A stretch of DNA of 64,000 bases from Asterias amurensis. Its lineage: Eukaryota; Echinodermata; Asteroidea; Forcipulatida; Asteriidae. Numbering within the stretch: position 1 is the stretch's first letter; every line of letters begins with the position of its first letter. The notes beneath the pieces were generated by a model, which saw nothing but the letters and a program-made list of their open reading frames with translations, did no database searches and was not told where the DNA came from. Position numbers and translations under genes: made by a program. Below, piece after piece: positions 24,801 to 36,224 of this stretch. The DNA is taken from the NCBI RefSeq assembly GCF_032118995.1, contig NC_092651.1:22614349-22678348 (forward strand), read 5' to 3'.

Positions 24801-25179
24801 CTTAACTTAAAAAGTCTGAATTCAGATACAAGTCTGAAATCATCTCATCCCTGCGGAACTATGCCACTTTGGATATATACCATACAAACCATGTCGGCCT
24901 TCATGGTTACCATAGGGAGCACATTGAACGATGTGTGATGTAAGGATTGCGGTAGATGCTATTGATTTATCATTAAGATAAAATGTCAGATTCCGTCAAT
25001 ATATTTTCGGTCATAAAAAAAGTATAATTTTGGCATAAATAAAGAATCGAAAAATGTTATTTGGGTTACTGTCTTGAAAACAATCCGTCACCGTTTATCC
25101 ATGTCCGACCTATGACTTAAGTTGAATAGTGATGTAGTCAATAAAATAAAGACGACCAAAGCATGCAGAGCATACTACC

Positions 25180-25610
25180 GGTCAAAACGTTGAGTTGTCA
25201 ACCAACACCGCGGTGCACGGCCGCTGTCAGATACAAATGTGTCCGCCATGCAATTGTCCACTCCGGACACTTTTGCATATGCAAGCGTGTCCGGGGCTAT
25301 GCAAAAAGCGGACATAAGCGAGCGTGCATGCACTGAACCTACTTATATGCATCATGAATGTTCACGTATTTTATGATTGCAGCGAATACCCAACGGCCGA
25401 ACATTTCCTGTCATTTCGACATGCACTTATAGCTTGTACAAAAACATGGCGAACATGTTCTGTCGACCAAAGGTGTTTAATTTACTGCAAGGACGGTTTT
25501 GCACGGGGCGGACACAACTGTATATGCAAATGTGTCCGGGCGGGCATTTGCATATGCAAAATTATTGCTCCTCTCTGGATTGTATTGCATAGAGGACGTA
25601 TATATTGCAT
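25180..25610. repeat. CG-rich block with repeated TGTCCG and TGCATATGCAAA words
   Basis: ACTCCGGACACTTTTGCATA and TGCAAGCGTGTCCGG form one hairpin. GCAAATGTGTCCGGGCGGGC and GCATTTGCATATGCAAAATT follow 200 bp later. The block is richer in CG than its surroundings. It may be a decayed inverted-repeat element, but I cannot define its ends. Confidence 0.45.
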
Positions 25611-26181
25611 GCGACACCGTTTCCTCCAAGAGAGATTTTCACATGGTGTACATAAACCTCACCTGAAAAAAAATTCTCACATTGTGCAAAGTTTATACAA
25701 TGATTGCATCATATAGCTTGGTTCAATTATTGTCGCCAGGTAGATCCATTTGCATTTGCTTCAAATCCCATGGGCCTTTGTGGTCCTGTGGATGGTATTA
25801 ATGGGTGGATATTGGAAGCCGAACTTGGTGTTGACATTGTTATAGGAATAAACTTTAGATAATGGCAGCTACTGGTCTCTTTTAAATAGATCTTTTAGCC
25901 TTCGAGAAAGACTTCGCTAGGATCAAAACGTCTGGCCATTTACAACTATTTTTTTATTTACACTGATCTCAGTGTGAAAAGGATCTGCCTGGAAACAGTC
26001 GCGAATCATTGATGCGCACATTCTTTCAATTTATTTTGAGCCGGCCCGTACCAATATTCCATACGAATCATTCATCATGGATCTGAATGCGTATAAGATT
26101 GTAAGATTGGCTTTGACTGCGCCACAGCAGATTACAGTATGGGTACCATTCACTGATCTCTAGTCTTTATTCAGAGATCAG

Positions 26182-26490
26182 TGGTAACAGTCTGAACCAG
26201 GCTCAGAGCCACTGAAGCATGACACACAAAGGAGCAGAGGGGATCGATGGGATATGGGGTTGGGGTTGGGTTTGGGGGAAAGCTCCAATCGACTTTGGTT
26301 TTTGTGAGACCCCAAGTTGATACCTAGGCCCATGATTGCAAGTCAATGTTATCACTGGTATCAGTCCGTACCAGGCACAGAGCCACCGAAGCATGGATAC
26401 AATCTATTTTGGTTTTTGTGAGACCCCCCAAGTTGATACAAGGCCTATGAATATTACAAGTCCATGTTATCAGTGGTATACCGAAGCGTG
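26182..26490 (+). repeat. Imperfect tandem duplication, about 165-bp unit
   Basis: Two main copies share TGGTTTTTGTGAGACCCC, CAAGTTGATAC and CAGAGCCAC(C/T)GAAGCATG. A third partial start (TATCAGTGGTATACCGAAGC) follows at about 26468. Non-coding. Confidence 0.75.
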
Positions 26491-26696
26491 GATCGGAATA
26501 CAATACAAAGGAGGAGAACGTCTTGATGGTCATCCAGTTGCAATCCTACCTCCATGGTTACAAGTGAAGAATCAAGTGGAGATTCATCCGTGGGTCCCGT
26601 TTGTGAATTTTACCTCTTTCAAAGAGTGTCATTTCTAACAATGTTTTATAATTACTCTCCAGTGCTGTTAAATTTTACCAAGTTTAATAATTGTTC

Positions 26697-27087
26697 TTAA
26701 AGGAACACGTTGCCTTGGATCGGTCGAGTTGGTCTTTGAAAAGCGTTTTTTGACCGTTTATTATAAAATGCATATGGTTAGAAAGATGATGTAAAAGTAG
26801 AATACAATGATCTACACAAATATGCCTCGAAATTGCGTGGTTTTCTTTTTACCTCGTCCAAAAACACGGTCGGCCATTTATGGGAGTCAAAATTTTGACC
26901 CCCATAAATGGCCGACCGTGATAGTTCGCGACGTAAAAAGAAAACCGTGCAATTTTGAGAGATACTTGTGTGGATCATTATATTCTACTTTTAAAACATC
27001 TTTCTAACCATATACATTTCATAACAAACGGTTTCAAACGCTTTTTATAGACCAACTCGTCCGATCCAAGGCAACGTGTTCCTTTAA
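26697..27087. mobile_element. TTAA-flanked foldback MITE, family B, nearly perfect hairpin
   Basis: The ends are TTAAAGGAACACGTTGCCTT and AAGGCAACGTGTTCCTTTAA, exact reverse complements. Pairing continues through most of the 391 bp to a centre near 26890 (GGGAGTCAAAATTTTGACCC). This is the best preserved family B copy and looks recently active. Confidence 0.9.
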
Positions 27088-29870
27088 GGGTTTAACATTA
27101 TAGCCCGTCTGCTATATTTCAGACTTGAATTTTAAAAGAAATGACAACACCAAACAACTTGTGTATCGAATAACCTGATTTATTTTGTACAACTCCTCCA
27201 ACAGTCAAGACATACATAGCCTACGTATTATGGTGAGTAAAAACTTCACTTTGAAACACAAGGTGCAGAAAATTACAAATGGAAAAAAATAAAATAGAAT
27301 TCAAAAATAACATGTGAGGAGGACAGTAGTCTTGTAGTTGAGTAGAAGTTTACAGTTTTTTCTTGGTGCCTTTTATACGGAGAAAAGGCGTTGGTGCCCT
27401 TGCCCTTTCAAAAATGAAATGTACATAGGTCTGCTAACACCAAATGAAATATGATGCAACAGTGAAGTAAAGTAATTAGATGATTGATGGAAAGCGTCGT
27501 GATGAAATTAAGTTCAAAAGGAATTTACAAATTCTGCTTCTCCCTAGCATAAACGAACCAGTGGCACCTATTATTACAATTGACGCATTTTAAAGAAAAT
27601 ACTTGTTGGTGTTTTATGGGTCAATTCCATTGACAGAAAATATTTCGTCATAATGTAGCTAATACTAATGTTTGTGAGCGAACATAAATAATATTATGCT
27701 CTATATGCGTAAGTAGATCATGTTATGAATTATTATTATACACACTATGTACAACTTCACTTTAAAGATCAATTCACACGGTTAGTTTAATAGACCAATA
27801 ACAAACCTCAGGATAAGCCGTAAGCCTGTTAAATTATTCATGACATAGCCCTGATGAATAAACCAGAACACAAACACACACTGGCAGTGTTAAGTTATGA
27901 ATTACTCGAAAAGGTAATGCATTTTAGAAAGTTCAATAATACTGCAAGGTCTGTGGCTTTTATACAATGGAAATAAAACACAGACCCTTTTTCAATTTTA
28001 GTAAAGGCTTATTTTGATCAATACATCAACCTTGTACACATGTATACACCACTGAACTGATGATATCACGGTTTATTTACTTCATTGCATAAGTTGCAAC
28101 TTGGTATAGTAACTACAATTCCGACAGTGGGGCAGAGACGCCATTGTTCTTCTGCAAAGCGGTAAACAAATTGTGACGTCATCAGAGCTTAAGACCCATT
28201 AAATCATGCCTTAATTCGTCATTGGAGGAAACCACCTTGAACTTTAAGTAATAATACCTTTATCCGAGTGCAGTACAGTTATTGGTCAGTGATGGAAGAC
28301 TCCACAATTCACACACAAAATGGCTGAACGTTTTGTTCTCCGTCGCCATGATTTGGCAAGACTATTATTTAAGAACGGAGGGCAAACCTCTTCGAGATAA
28401 CAGAACCTTGATTAAGATGCACTAGGTTCTTCTTTTATTCAAGCATTTATTTTTAAAGAGTAGATGGTTCAACAGGATATATTTTGTCTCATTATTGGCA
28501 GCTCAAAAATCACTAGGAATTGCCCCTTTTAAATTTGCCTCACATTTGATACAAAGACGACGTCGTATAAACCAAATTATCCAAACATAAAACAAATTGA
28601 TGCATTGTACTCTTCGATAAGAAAACAGGCGAATACTGAAATTTGCTCGTCTAAAAACTAATTGTGTAGGCCCAGCTTTATACCACCCCCGATTTGACTT
28701 AATTTGAGCAATGATTGCAGGCAACTATAGTTGTTATCCATTTTATATACTCTTCATGAATAAAGACATCCTAATAATGTTGTGGGTCACCACTGGCACT
28801 GACCGGTCATAGCTATCCCCGGAGTACTTGAGGCTAATGCCAAAAATGCATGAGATGAACAAAAGTTCAACCACAACAAGCATTACACTGATTTTGGTTG
28901 TTATTTATACTTCTTATTTTCCATTTTCCCACACCTTTAATTTATTCAGTAAATTATTCAAAACCAATCTCACTCCATTTCCGAGGGATTAAAAAAATAC
29001 AAGAAACTATTCGGCCTTTCAGAAAAACGATTAATAACAGTATTGTCTGATTAAAGTTAATAACATGTAGGCGTACATTGTACATGTGTATCGAAGTTTT
29101 TGAGAATAATTTTATTTTAAATGCTGAATTTGTGTGATTTTTCTGTAGCCTTTATTTGAATCATAGAGCAAGGAACAATTTTGTTCCTTGCTTTATGTTT
29201 GAATGGAGGCAATTTCGAAGTATTTTATTAACATTCGCGTTTTGTTCACCAAATTGGCTACAAATGATTTATTCGTTGATTTGCCTAAATTTAAGAATAA
29301 ATTACCCGGCAGATAAAACAAGATATTAAACTCTGTTTTCCTTTGACTGACCAAGGGGTAGCGCAATAGTCTCTGACCACGAAGGAAGATCCATGAAGGG
29401 CTAAATATCAATTTACATGTATTCATCCCTGGAAGAACCAATACAATGGAGTAAGAAGGTTTCAGGCCCTTGAGCAAGCCCTTGCTCTATATGGGAAGTA
29501 GCTCCATGGTAAGGGATTGCAAAGGAAGTCCGGTTCAACAAATTAATGGTCACTAATTTTAGACATGGAAAGTAGAATTTTTGTTAACTGATGTACATGT
29601 ACACATGTTCATTAATTCACGCATAAAGCACCGGTGCGAAGCACGGGAACAACTACATTTTACAATGTATCTGCAACAAAGTCCCCACCACCACAAGGTC
29701 ACTGCAATCCCTTTTAATGAGATGAACCCCCTTCATTATCAAATTGTGATGTTAAAGGTCACGGCTAAATAGTACCACTGCATTGTAGCTGAACAGTGTA
29801 ATGTAAACGTTGGTATAGTGTACACAGCGTATAAAATATACGGGTGATGTTATGTAATACATGGTAACAC

Positions 29871-29892
29871 CATAGAGAATATATTCTCTATG
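29871..29892. repeat. Perfect 22-bp palindrome between direct repeats
   Basis: CATAGAGAATA and its exact complement TATTCTCTATG abut. GGTAACAC occurs immediately to the left (29863) and again at the right (29892). The function is unknown. Confidence 0.8.
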
Positions 29893-31682
29893 GTAACACG
29901 TACGTACATTTACTTGTTACGAAACATTCAATGTACATGTAGTGGGTGGGATATGCAGGCGGCGGCTGGCAACTTTCCAATCACCGATAGAACCTATTTT
30001 AATTGATATATCTCTGAGTGTTTCCTGTCGTGTACGTACATTCTATGTATATATAACATAACCATAACTGATACAGTGGACAAGTAGCAATTAATTGTTC
30101 AGTTTGCCTTTGCCTTCCATACCAGCATATAATGAACCAAACGAACATTCTGCTATCTTCTGATGTTTCTTTGAAACGAAGTGTGGGTTAGGTACATTTC
30201 CTTCCTCCATGGCATCAGTGATTGATAACCATTTTGTTTTTATATGTATGGCTATTTATTCGGTTCGTGATAACGTCCTTAACACCAATGGTGTTGAAAG
30301 TCATGAACAAAAACTCATTACATGTAACTGTTTGGTTGAAAAAGTCATCATTTGCCAAACACCAACACAATTATTTGTGGCAGCCGCTCAAACACACCAC
30401 GTCTGTACTTCTTGTGGTACTACATGTACTTTACTTTGTAGATTGCTGTTCTTTGGGAACTATTGGTCGCGCATTATACTGATTATGAATAACACAAATC
30501 AAGCAATTGTGATTCATTAACTAAACGACAATATTTATTCTAGTCATTGTGAAATCAGCAGTTAGCTGGGGGATTCGAACCCACAACCTTGTGATTACTG
30601 TCGCGAAGTGGATTTCGGAATACTAATTTAACTAATAAGAATATACATTGATACCTCACCATGCCATGCCTCAACAAAGTTCAACTCGTAATGTACATCA
30701 CTTCTCCATGGTCAACAGTCTGGGGACATGGAGCTCCATGGTCTGAAACACTACCAATAAAATCGAGGAGAGCAAATTATCCCAACTCAATGTTTCTTTG
30801 TTCTACGCTGCAATCAAAATTAGGCCACCCTAAAATGATAATGATTAAAATCTCTGACAAAGGATTGATTGTTTTTCTGGGTTTTAATCAAACTTGAACA
30901 AAGGTTGGTCGTTAAGTGTTTATTGAAAACTGGATGAAAGTTTGGTAATCTCTCAAAAAGAAGAAAAACTTAACAAACACAACGATGTACATTCTTGTCT
31001 GCTTTGACTGAAATCCCCTTTATATATCACTGAAGATGTTTGCATCTAATTAATCATAGCATGTACTTTTTACTAATAATTCCAATCAGTTCAAAGACAT
31101 ATGGCACACAGAATTTGCTGATACCATGCTTTCATGACAGCAATGAATTGCAAAAAATTGTTATTTTTTGTTTAATGAATTGCATTGCAGATGAGAAATA
31201 TGCACAAGTTTAAATCGTCAAATTCACATTCAAACCAGACAGTATGGGGCATTTTAAAGATTGGTTGACTGTCTAGCAAAATGGCACCAATGGTGGGAGG
31301 GTTAATGTAAATGTAATTTAATAGTATATACAATAATGAGTGACTCACCAGACCTGTGGTGGGGGTAAAACAAGTAATTGTCTACAAAGGCCAAACCCAA
31401 GCAAAAAGGTTTACACACACCAAAAAGTCTGAGGAAACCCCAAATCTTACCAAGTCCTTCTCCCAAACAATAACTAAGAATAATATGTACTAACATGAAG
31501 CGTATATGTTTTCTATTAAAATATTTACAATGTGAAGGCAAAACCAAGTTCAAATAATGTTTTAAACAAGAGGAAGAGCCCACAGACCTGTTTTTTGCTC
31601 TTTTTTTTGCAATGAATTTTCAGAAAAACATTTTCCAAGAGTCTTAACATCTCTTGAAGCATGCTTGAAGATCATTTCTAGA

Positions 31683-31726
31683 TTTTTTTTTTTTTTTTTT
31701 TTTTTACAGAAATATACATTTTTATT
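31683..31726 (-). terminator. Candidate poly(A) signal of the bZIP gene next to a genomic A tract
   Basis: On the - strand AATAAA (31726-31721) is followed after 15 nt by 23 consecutive A (T on the given strand, 31705-31683). It is the first AATAAA found downstream of the bZIP stop, about 735 nt away. The genomic A run at the expected cleavage point may instead be the tail of a retroinsertion. Confidence 0.45.
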
Positions 31727-31972
31727 ATCCAAACATTAACGTGACCACGCCAACTACAACACCAAATATTGTTCCTACTGTAAAAAATGTCCTCAAGTTT
31801 CAGGTGAAAATTTTCCCACCTTGTATAATTATTTTAGAGCTGAATCAAAAGATAAGGTCACATTCCTAAATGACAGCTTGGCACAGAGCCACAACAACTT
31901 TAGGCAAACACTTTACCAAGTCCATCATTGATTAGGGGGCCATACTATGACATTTTTTGTGTAGTGTTAACA

Positions 31973-31987
31973 CCCCCCCCCCCCCCC
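31973..31987 (+). repeat. Poly(C) tract
   Basis: About 15 uninterrupted C in the presumed 3' UTR region of the bZIP gene (poly G in its transcript). Similar C runs occur near 34998, 36440 and 59047. Confidence 0.85.
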
Positions 31988-32460
31988 GTTGCTTTTCACC
32001 AGTACCCAACAACATGATGGCTGTTGCAATATTAACCTAGAGAAGTTTATGACTTAGCAATACCTTCAATCATTGATAAGAACCTGTACAAATTTGCAAT
32101 AAAACTTACATAGACGTACAGTGATCTGTGTGCAATGCTCAGTAACAAAAAAACATCTTTACTACAGCCAGACAATAAAAAAAAAAAAAAAATTAAAAGA
32201 TGAAATTTAGAGGAGTTTGGGTAGGGGGAGAAAAGAGGAGGGAGTAATACTGGCATTTTTTCTTCTTCTGAAACCTGAACAAAACATGCCAAGCAACCAC
32301 TTTATCAATCCGACAAGTTCTTCTGGGTAGAAATGAGGTACATGTAAGTCACTCTTAAATTCACGAAGAGTCATGTCTACTCTTTCAAGATAAAAACTCC
32401 CAAGTCCTGCTGCACTAAGATCTCCTCTTGACATTTTTTTGCAACTTTTTGTTTTCCTGA

Positions 32461-35400
32461 TCACTGTATTCCAAGCTTTCTTTCATAGCTCTTGACGATT
32501 CCTTTAAGGTTGACATTATCTTTCTTGACTGCCAATAGCTCCTTCCGCAAGACATTGTTCTCTTTCTCCAAGAACGCTGCTCTCATACTGATCTGATTCT
32601 CCTTGATACGCCTGGCGTCCCGTGAGCGCTTGGCAGCAATGTTGTTCTTTCTACGTCTGTCCCAATATTTGTCATCCTTTTGGTCCGGAAGAACGTACAC
32701 CTTTATGAAATAATCATTCAAATAGGGGGAAAAAATATTAATACATAAATTCTGAAAGCAGTTGCTTTGAAAGAGAAACCTTAGAGTTCTATACAGGTAG
32801 ATAAAGTTGAAAGGCCAAGAAGAAAACCAAAGGATAAGGACGAGCAATTAGCCTGAAACCTTTTTTTTTAATGACGCAGAAAAACATGCAACAACAAAGT
32901 GATTATGATGAATGACATTGCGCCAAGTCACCAAATCCCCCCCCCAACCTCCATCCCGCAAATCTAACAAAACCTTGAACTTCCTATTGTGTGTGCCAAC
33001 AAGTGACCTTAATCTTCCTCTGCTTCAAACTACATGTAAAATGATTGTACTTGGATAAGATTGGAATGCCTTTCCAATACCATTGATAAGGAATCGTTAT
33101 TTGGGGCAACAACTCTCAGTCCTGAATCCTTTATTTTTAGCAAAGAGGACATAGAGGAATTTGGGAGGAACACAGAACTAAATGTTTTGTGGCAATTCTT
33201 TTTTTTACAATTATCAAGGAAGGATTACAACATAAAACAAGTTGGTAACTCGAGCTTATTTGTACAGGCCTGAAACTTCACGGAGACAACTATGGCAATG
33301 CCTCCATGCCCCCTGGTCTTTGCCTTGGTGCCCTTGAAATGCTCCAGTACAAAATATACAATTCCCTCATACATGTATGGTACCCTTTACCAAGGAGTAA
33401 ATACAGGTGCCCTAGCCCATTCAAAAACAAAGCCTACAGTCCTGAGGTTTTTAAAAATAGGTTTTCTGTTCCGGGGTTATTTGAGGTTCAACCCCAGAGT
33501 TACCTCGAGTTCTGGTTTGTTTCATTGTGCATTTCTCACCAAGAGAAACTATATCAATACCTTGCGAGATTTCTTGATCATGGGTTGAGGCTTCAGTTCC
33601 TCTTCTGAGAAGGTTCTAGTACGAGGATCATAGACGTCTTGACCCGGGACTGTTGCTAGGGCAGCATCAGTAGCATCCATGTCAAAGTTAACATCCACAT
33701 TAATCGGGCTTGGTGTACCAGCGGCATGGTGCGAATTAGATGGTTCTAAAGATTCTGGTAAAAGCACAAAGAAACGGCTATTAATATCAAGATTTAAAAA
33801 ATATTTACGACATGGATTGCTTTGTCCCTTTAGGTGGACTCAGAAAAGGAAAATGAACATTACATAGCAAATTTTCAGACAACTTTTGTTTTCAGCAGAA
33901 AATCTTTTAATATGATTTTTTCTAAACTTACTGACTAGCCAGTGTGATTTGAGGAAATTTCCATCAGGTAAAATGGTTGGTTCATACTTGCACAGTAGCT
34001 AGACCAAGGCACTTTACAACACTATATTGTAAATCTGTTTATCTGGCAAACATGTATTTCCAAATTTCTTGACAGCCTGGGGAACATACAGTACAGCCCC
34101 CAAGCTGCCCATCCAGCCCCATACTGTCCTGCCCTCTCAGGTGCCCATTTATACACCTTGGTTCAGAGAAGCAATTATGGTTAAGTGCCTTGCTTAAGGA
34201 CACAAATGTCACGACCGGGATTCAAACCCACACTCTGATGATTCAACCATCAGAACTTGAGTCTGAATGCAGAAGACTGCTTGGCCACGACACACCACTG
34301 AAACAAAAAGATTTCCGACCAGGTTTTTTTTTTCCTTTTTTTTTTAATCCCTTACCTGGAATTTCAGAATCACTTTGATAGTTCACATCAGAGACATTAG
34401 AATCTACTTCCTCGCAGTCCTTCTTAGAAATGTCCTCTTCCTTTTGTTGCTCGTTTGTCAACACATTATCCACAGAGCTCATTGGTAGGCCGTTCTCAGA
34501 TAGAAACTCATCTAACTCCATGTATTCCAGTTTGAAGTTAAAATCATCATCACCGTACGTCTTGTCCCATAAGTTGGGTCCCAAGAAAGCTGCTCCAAAA
34601 TCTGTCGGTACAAAGAAGTCGCCTTCGACTTCCTTTACTTTTTTCTCAAGAACTGTATTTTGGGAGAAAAGTAAAACATAACCTGATTTATAAGTCAGAG
34701 CAACCTTTTCCACTCTTATTTCGAATTATCAGCTTGTCTTGATACTTGTAAACACAAATGATTCATTTCATCTCGTAATAAAGTAGAGCCTCTCGCTTTT
34801 TATAACATCATGTCTGTAAAACGATAGTGTAGTGTCTAAATTTTCAGTTATTGATGTGTTGATAAAATGCCATAGCTTTTATTAACCCTTGAGATTTCTT
34901 GCAAGAAGTTGAACATTCAATATACGTTTTGATGATTATTTGCGATTAGTTTATTTTTCATGTTTGATAATAAATCCTACTTCTAAAATCTATAATCCCC
35001 CCCCCCCCTTAATTTTGAACTGCTGCATGGTGGTGCTCAACTCAACTCAAACTTTCATCCAACTCATGATAATAAACTTAAAAACTCAAACAAATTGGAG
35101 GAAACATTAAGGATAAGACAATTTGAAAGCAAAACTTTTAAGTAAAAGTACAACAGGCGTGTATTAGTAACTATTATTTTTCTTCTTCTCATTTTCGTTT
35201 TGTGCCCCACTGGTCCGGCCCCGCCCCCACCCCCACCAGCTATTGTACAAATGAAATGCCCAAAAATGTTTTTAGATCATGTGATCTCTCCGATCTGTTC
35301 AACCATGGCTGTCCTTCCTCTATGGTTCAACTAAATCACATTTAAGTTTAAAGAGGGGAAAATGAGATAAAATGGCCGTAAAACTTACGTTCTTTAGCGG

Positions 35401-35602
35401 TCATGCTGCTGGTAATGCGTTCTTTTTCCTTAGTGGCGTTGTCAGCAGCGACACTTTCAAGGGTGGCTGCAGCAGCCATGGCAGCGGCAGGTAGTCCGTC
35501 ATCGAGGTGGAGGGGAGCCAACTGAGAAGGCTGCAAAAGACTCGGATTCTCCAGTAGAGATTTCAGTGTCACTCCGCTAAGGTTCTTTAGAAGATTGTCC
35601 AT
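32461..35602 (-). CDS. HLF: PAR-family bZIP transcription factor (HLF/TEF/DBP type)
   Basis: This is a nuclear DNA-binding protein of the proline and acidic amino acid-rich (PAR) bZIP family, which binds D-box sites as dimers and serves circadian and metabolic output in animals. Exons on the - strand are 35602-35389, 34652-34356, 33754-33561 and 32700-32461 (stop 32463-32461). They join in phase into 314 residues; HLF has about 295. The start is the first ATG of the frame, in context CAAAAATGG. Residues 94-128 carry the family activation motif [10 protein letters not shown]...[14 protein letters not shown]. The PAR region runs through [20 protein letters not shown] and [10 protein letters not shown]. 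The basic region at about 246-271 has [17 protein letters not shown], followed by zipper positions L279, L286, V293, L300 and Y307. An alanine-rich stretch lies at about 45-55. The protein is about equally close to HLF and TEF, so the symbol stands for the family pro-orthologue. Confidence 0.95.
34085..34296 (-). mobile_element. tRNA-Leu-derived SINE in a bZIP-gene intron
   Basis: On the - strand the head reads GTCGTGGCCAAGCAGTCTTC, then CAGACTCAAGTTCTG with anticodon CAA, then a B box GGGTTTGAATCCCGG, closing in TCGTGAC, which pairs with the start. The body contains CTTAAGCAAGGCACTTAACC. It lies in sense orientation in the intron 60 bp downstream of the exon ending at 34356. Confidence 0.8.
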
Positions 35603-36099
35603 TTTTGTTCTTTGGTTATTCGTGGAGGGAAATGATGAGGAAATGACAGTGATTATAGTCACATGAGGATTGTAGAATATGGACTGATTGTCATATTATT
35701 TGTTTGTCATCCGTCAATTCTAGCCCTGGATGCGGCTAGCTGCTGCGTGATCGATGTGTGCGTGTACAATTACAATTACACTGCTGTTGTGTGAGAGTTG
35801 TTGCCGCGGTACACCTGTACCCGTCCGTAACCGCGCGCACGACACAACATGGTCTTCAAAAATATATCGACAACTACCGTCAAGTACTGACAACACAATA
35901 ACCATGGCAGTAAACAAGCAATTATGGCCTAACCTTCAAACCACTCGCTCTAAATTTTTAAAATGAACTAGACATTAACGTCAGCCGACAGTAAAATGGC
36001 TACGAGGTCCACAAAAATTCAGAAAGTGGTCTTAATACGAGTCAAAACAAAAGCGTACTCCACTCTCAGCACGTTGCGTGTATACTTGCAAGGTGTTCT

Positions 36100-36224
36100 T
36101 CTATTAGAGAACTGCCTTGCCACCGTGGAGTAGATTTTCTGATTTTGTAGGGAGACTTCTCAGTTACCAAAAAGTACTGCCCTGCATGTTAACTACCCGG
36201 GCAGAAGGTAGAAAATCGGCTACT
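36100..36224 (+). repeat. Dispersed repeat, copy 2 (GTAGAGAACTGTCCTGC type)
   Basis: This is a second, diverged copy of the unit at 1465-1612. It shares GGAGTAGATTTT, GAGACTTCTCAGTT, CTACCCGGGCAGAAGG and ATCGGCTACTACT. It lies just upstream of the bZIP gene. No open frame or terminal inverted repeat is obvious, so the class is unknown. Confidence 0.65.

Larger units (their letters stand above)
15055..31680. other. Gene-poor interval between UBL3 and the bZIP gene
   Basis: No exon with recognisable protein similarity was found on either strand over about 16.6 kb. Open stretches exist (for example 16549-16965 + and 25324-25716 +), but they lack splice-site context, family motifs and coding-like composition, so I do not call them genes. 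The interval holds MITEs, tandem duplications and simple repeats listed separately. Part of its left end may be an extended UBL3 3' UTR. Confidence 0.6.

Noticed and set aside
25324..25716. 130-codon open frame rich in Cys and His
   Set aside because: The cysteines come from repeated TGCATATGCAAA and TGTCCG palindromes, not from a spaced zinc-binding pattern.
26778..27007. Two similar 66-codon frames on opposite strands (SAIYG-QNFD-HKWPT)
   Set aside because: They are the two arms of one foldback element read in each direction, so their similarity is automatic.
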